Origin: Sipunculus nudus | Lineage: Eukaryota; Annelida; Sipuncula; Golfingiida; Sipunculidae | Reading direction: 5' to 3' | DNA: 64,000 nucleotides | Assembly: GCA_026874595.1 (NCBI GenBank) | Contig: CM049316.1 | Span: forward strand, 66,614,676 to 66,678,675 | Shown here: positions 59,921 through 64,000 of the stretch, piece by piece | How positions within the stretch are numbered: position 1 is the stretch's first letter | Layout of the letters: every line of letters starts with the position of its first letter | Position numbers and translations under genes: made by a program | The notes under the pieces: generated by a model | What the model saw: the letters and a program-made list of their open reading frames with translations, nothing else | The model's database searches: none | What the model was told of the DNA's origin: nothing

Positions 59921-60690
59921 AACAAAGTCAGTATTGAGATCAGCAGGGGTCAAAAAGTCATGAGATTGTCCACTGTTAAAAATCAAGAAACTGTCGTGTG
60001 TATGGAGGAAATAGGTACAATGATCAATTCATGGCCTGATTTGGGTTATTATCAAACACTCTGAAAGTTTTCTAGGAATACTCAAAATAAAAGCACAGAA
60101 CATAAGACACTACTACAATATTTAGCATTTTGTAAGAAGGCCATGCTAGGGGTAGGGCTATTGAAATGGCTATAACTACATCAGTTTTTTTTATCTGGAA
60201 TAAAAATACCTATCGTGTTGTTGCCTTGGCCATACCAGTTATGATGATACATAACATATGCAAATGGTGTCAGTATAGAGGTCAGCATTGGTCAACAAGT
60301 CATGAAATATTTTCCTCGACCAAAATATTGAAGCTAACGATTAAAAGTTATCACGTTTTGTTTGTATAGTTCAAATGATCAAATTATGGCCTGGAATATG
60401 TTTGTAATAAACATTGAGGATTATATAAACATAAGGAATACTCAAAATAAGTGCACCTGAACAAACGTCATTGGTGTAACATTAAGGATTTTAGTAAAAC
60501 GCCATGTTGGGGGTAGGATAAACCAAAATAGCAATATATACATCAATTTTCAATCTAGTACAAAAAGTACCTAACAACTTCAATCTAAGGCGATAGATAA
60601 AATATGCAAATGAGATCGGTATAGAGGTCAGCATGTAGGTGTCAACGGGTCATAAAACAGCCAGGCACCACTGTTGAGTCCCAATTTATT
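59921..60690. repeat. Degenerate ~340 bp tandem repeat, ~2.3 copies
   Basis: GAGATCAGCAGGGGTCA at ~59936, GAGGTCAGCATTGGTCA at ~60278 and GAGGTCAGCATGTAGGTGTCA at ~60625 begin successive copies. Also shared are GGAATACTCAAAATAA (60076, 60437) and CCATG(C/T)T(A/G)GGGGTAGG (~60141, ~60502). Confidence 0.7.
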
Positions 60691-62635
60691 CAATGTTAAC
60701 ATCCTTATAATCAAAGTATAGGCATGTAGCAATAAGAGAAAAAAATAGGTTTGGCTAATCGTTTGTGCGTGGGGGGGGGGGGATACCTCCAGCCCACTTA
60801 CTATAGTTTTGTGAATAATGGTGCTTTAAATGTCTCGCACTCACACTTATTGCAGTATATAAACTGTGGGCAATGCAATACAATTTCATTGTTAAAACTG
60901 TGTTGCCTAAGACTGTATTCAGAAAGTTACACCAGTATATTTGTTGGAAGTGTCAGATATACTCAATCAGGGGAGGCCTTCAAATATTAGAGGTATAGAA
61001 TTATTCCATGACGCAACTAAATCTTTGATATATAGATATAACATTGATATTATGGAATAAGCATATATTGTCAGATCTTGGATCCCAAGTTTTACTTATT
61101 ACACATTTATAACTATTAAAGCAAATGTGGCATTTTGTTGAATTAAATGTAAGTGTTATGTTGATTCTCTGACGAAAGTTCTTATAGTTTAATTCTATAG
61201 AATCTAAACTTAAGCTCTAAGAGCTGCTGCATAAATTTTTTTTCAAATATTCGGGACATTAAGAGTTATTAACTCCTAATTTTTCATTTATACCTTTTAA
61301 GACCTGTTGCCATCATAAAGATTTCTATTAATAATGCAATTTTAACACTGTACACTAAAGTTTATCTACAGATCTTGTTTACAGATTCTTTAGACTTTGA
61401 TAATGTCATAAAGCTAACCTAAATAGTGGTTATTACCAAACACATAACATACATAGTTAGTATAATAAAAGTCATACATGATTTGTGGATTTTATAAGGC
61501 ATCGTCCTTTCGGGTAATAGATTTGTTTATTCTTTATATATGGTGCCTAAAGATTCCTTAAATACTTATATACGTATAATATCTTATTTTTCTCAGGATT
61601 TTCGCAGACATACGTGTAGCATAATAATATTTGGTAAGCAGTTTAGAAAAGTCCAGGATTTATCAAAAGTGATAATTAAATAGTTGACAATATACACTGA
61701 GGCTGATTAGGTCAGCAGAATTTGTGAAAATAATTGGTGAGAAAATAATTGCAACATAAATTTCTGTTTGCACAATGTATTCGCGTACGGTATGTAGTTT
61801 GATACACTTAAAGTTCACCAACATCCACTGATGGGATATATGAATATTTTACGTTTTTCTTATACCCGGACGTGCAATTTAAAAAAAAAATCATATTTTG
61901 GCATAAGTGACATTACAAATTTCATATCCGTTATCCCAGTTCCAACCAGGATAGGAAAAGTTAGTAAAACTGTTTTTTTAGATACTTAAAAGTGCCAAAG
62001 AAAATATATTTTAAATATGTTTTAGGTGTTTTTTTTTATAAAATATTGCGTCAATTCACAGACATCTCTCTCGTCACTTACTTCCATACATAAATTGTCG
62101 TCTGTTATATAAGGATAGATTTTATAAAATCTGTGTTTCGGACAATTTTAGGAATTACCTTATTTCCCTAGAGAGATATTACCGCTTTTTTATTTCAGTC
62201 AAGTGGTTAATCATGGTTTACGAGCATTAACATATTTACCTTTGAAAAAAGATAGGAAACATGAGATAATATCCTTCTGTTTGTTACGTACTTTGATGTC
62301 TATGCCGACTATAACAATTGTAGTTTATCTATCAATTTAGAGGGTATTTAAGTGTAGGTATTGCTTTTTCAAATTAATTAAGTAGAAAATATTAGACTAT
62401 CAACGTGTAGTTGTCTGTACTGGGTGTTCTTGCAGAAGCCAGAGTTCACACATTTATATATGTAAACGGTGAACCTGGACCTATCAGCTATTTTTCTTCG
62501 CGGAACCATTAAAATAAGTTTTTGTTCCTTCTTATGAACTACTTTTGTAAAATTAATCATGAAATCTATATTTTAATAAATGTGTCTTCATTATTTATAC
62601 TTTATTTGAATCCTCAGAGTATCCCCTGAAAGATT

Positions 62636-62637
<2 letters not shown>
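60691..62637. other. Intergenic sequence
   Basis: AT-rich with a G12 run near 60770. No gene or repeat recognised. Confidence 0.45.

Positions 62638-62688
<51 letters not shown>
62638..62688. repeat. (TA)n microsatellite
   Basis: About 50 bp of pure TA. Confidence 0.95.
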
Positions 62689-62696
<8 letters not shown>

Positions 62697-63238
62697 GTGG
62701 AAGAATTTAAATTTTTTACAGCGACTGTTTCATTTAACAAAGTACAGTAAAGTTTCTTGCATTTTGTCTGCTAATATCTCTAAATGGTCGTCCCTTATAG
62801 GCTTTTCTTGGGCAAAGCTTGATCGGAAAGGTTTCAGTATACTGTTGACTAATCTGATAATTATTTTTGAACCATACAAATAACATTATTAATTATAATT
62901 TAGCATTTTATTAGTATTTAGTATTCTTTATTTTGTAAATGTATCATTTATTCGAAAAAAATAGTAATTTTTCAGGTGTTTTTTTAAACATTACTTTTTT
63001 ATCATATAAATTCTGACAATTTCAGTAATAATCACCAAAGTGAATGCATTTCCAAACTAGATTGTTAGGTTCTATGTAAGCTTATTTTCCCTGAAGAAGG
63101 AACAAATACAGGAAAAAAAATTATGGCGAATTTTAAGAAAGATGACACCACGAAATTTTTGTTTATATATTTTTAACAGCGTAACATTATGTGGGTGGGA
63201 TTTTTAAACAAACAAAAACTGCCAAAGTCACAGAGGAC
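62689..63238. other. Intergenic sequence
   Basis: No gene recognised. Confidence 0.45.

Positions 63239-63292
<54 letters not shown>
63239..63292. repeat. (TA)n microsatellite
   Basis: About 54 bp of TA with one early interruption. Confidence 0.95.
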
Positions 63293-63296
<4 letters not shown>

Positions 63297-64000
63297 AATT
63301 AAAAAAACAAAGCTCCCTTTTCTTATGCTGAATTAAAAATAATAAGCCACCCATTTCCCACTCTTAGATTTGATGACTTCGGTTTCATTTCTTTTTTTTT
63401 TTATTCTCCCGCTCATTTTTTAGCTAGATTTTTAATAAGAAAGTTTATCCGAAACAGACTATTTTTTAATAATATTCATGAATGCCAAAATGGCACCTGA
63501 TATTTGTGTTATACCTACATCCTGTTTCCAAGGTCATTGGAGGAGACATCTTTGAGTAAAAATGCATAAAATATAGACAAATAAACAAATAGACTCTTAG
63601 AACAAGAGACAGATAATTATGTGCGCAAGAGCTTAAAATGTCTAACCTCTAACCCTTTTTAGTCAAAAGAAATTCCTTTCACAAACACATTTTGTTTCAA
63701 AACGTAAATGTATTTATAATTAGAGAATTCCGCAAGGTATCACATACCAGACGAGTACTTCTGTCATATATACCAGAAGCAAGTACAGTATTATAAGTTA
63801 CATGAAAATTTAAATAAAATCAATTAAGGAGGATAAGAAATCTTTGTTCATTGAGACGACTTAAATCAACCGATAGTGTCGGTGAACGTAGAGTAATAAA
63901 ACCGATCTAATGGTGGTAGGTGAACCAAGTTAGTTTGCAAAAATTAATATTCCTTTAAAAAACAACCCTATCATGTAAAAATATATAAATTAAGCAAAAT
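63293..64000. other. Intergenic sequence to the window end
   Basis: AT-rich, no gene recognised. Confidence 0.45.

Overview
The window is non-coding-rich, AT-rich animal nuclear DNA: spliceosomal introns with GT..AG borders, many (TA)n/(CA)n/(GA)n microsatellites, degraded transposons, SINEs and a multi-exon secreted-protein gene. A transposon-like gene resembling the N-terminal half of RAG1, together with a tRNA-headed central-domain SINE, suggests a mollusc (bivalve or gastropod). That placement is an inference; no bacterial operon, phage, CRISPR or rRNA signal was seen.

Layout. 1-830 is the end of a repeat whose second copy lies at 32258-33088, both ending in TTAA. 1088-26951 is a recent three-copy tandem array (units of about 8.7, 9.2 and 8.0 kb). 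Each unit carries, left to right: a decayed, intron-containing RAG1-N-terminus-like transposase gene on the plus strand; a minus-strand retroelement protease and gag-like fragment; a 58-60 bp minisatellite; and about 2.5 kb without recognisable genes. The units differ by discrete deletions, homopolymer lengths and one diverged tail. 27.1-27.95 kb is a degenerate ~160 bp tandem repeat, and 28.3-29.5 kb is a dead Ty3/Gypsy-type polymerase. 30-34.4 kb is dense in microsatellites, tRNA-like sequences, a fold-back element and a SINE.

35.6-58 kb holds the one apparently intact host gene: a minus-strand, six-exon gene for a secreted, single von Willebrand factor type D (VWD) domain protein of about 229 residues, with compatible splice phases throughout. 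Its third intron contains a fresh 2.96 kb tandem duplication whose breakpoint lies at the end of exon 3, leaving an orphan splice donor. The remaining introns and 58-64 kb hold microsatellites and old low-copy tandem repeats.

The most interesting items are the tandemly triplicated RAG1-N-like transposon, with a candidate 12 bp inverted repeat close to the array breakpoints, and the VWD gene with its duplicated intron.
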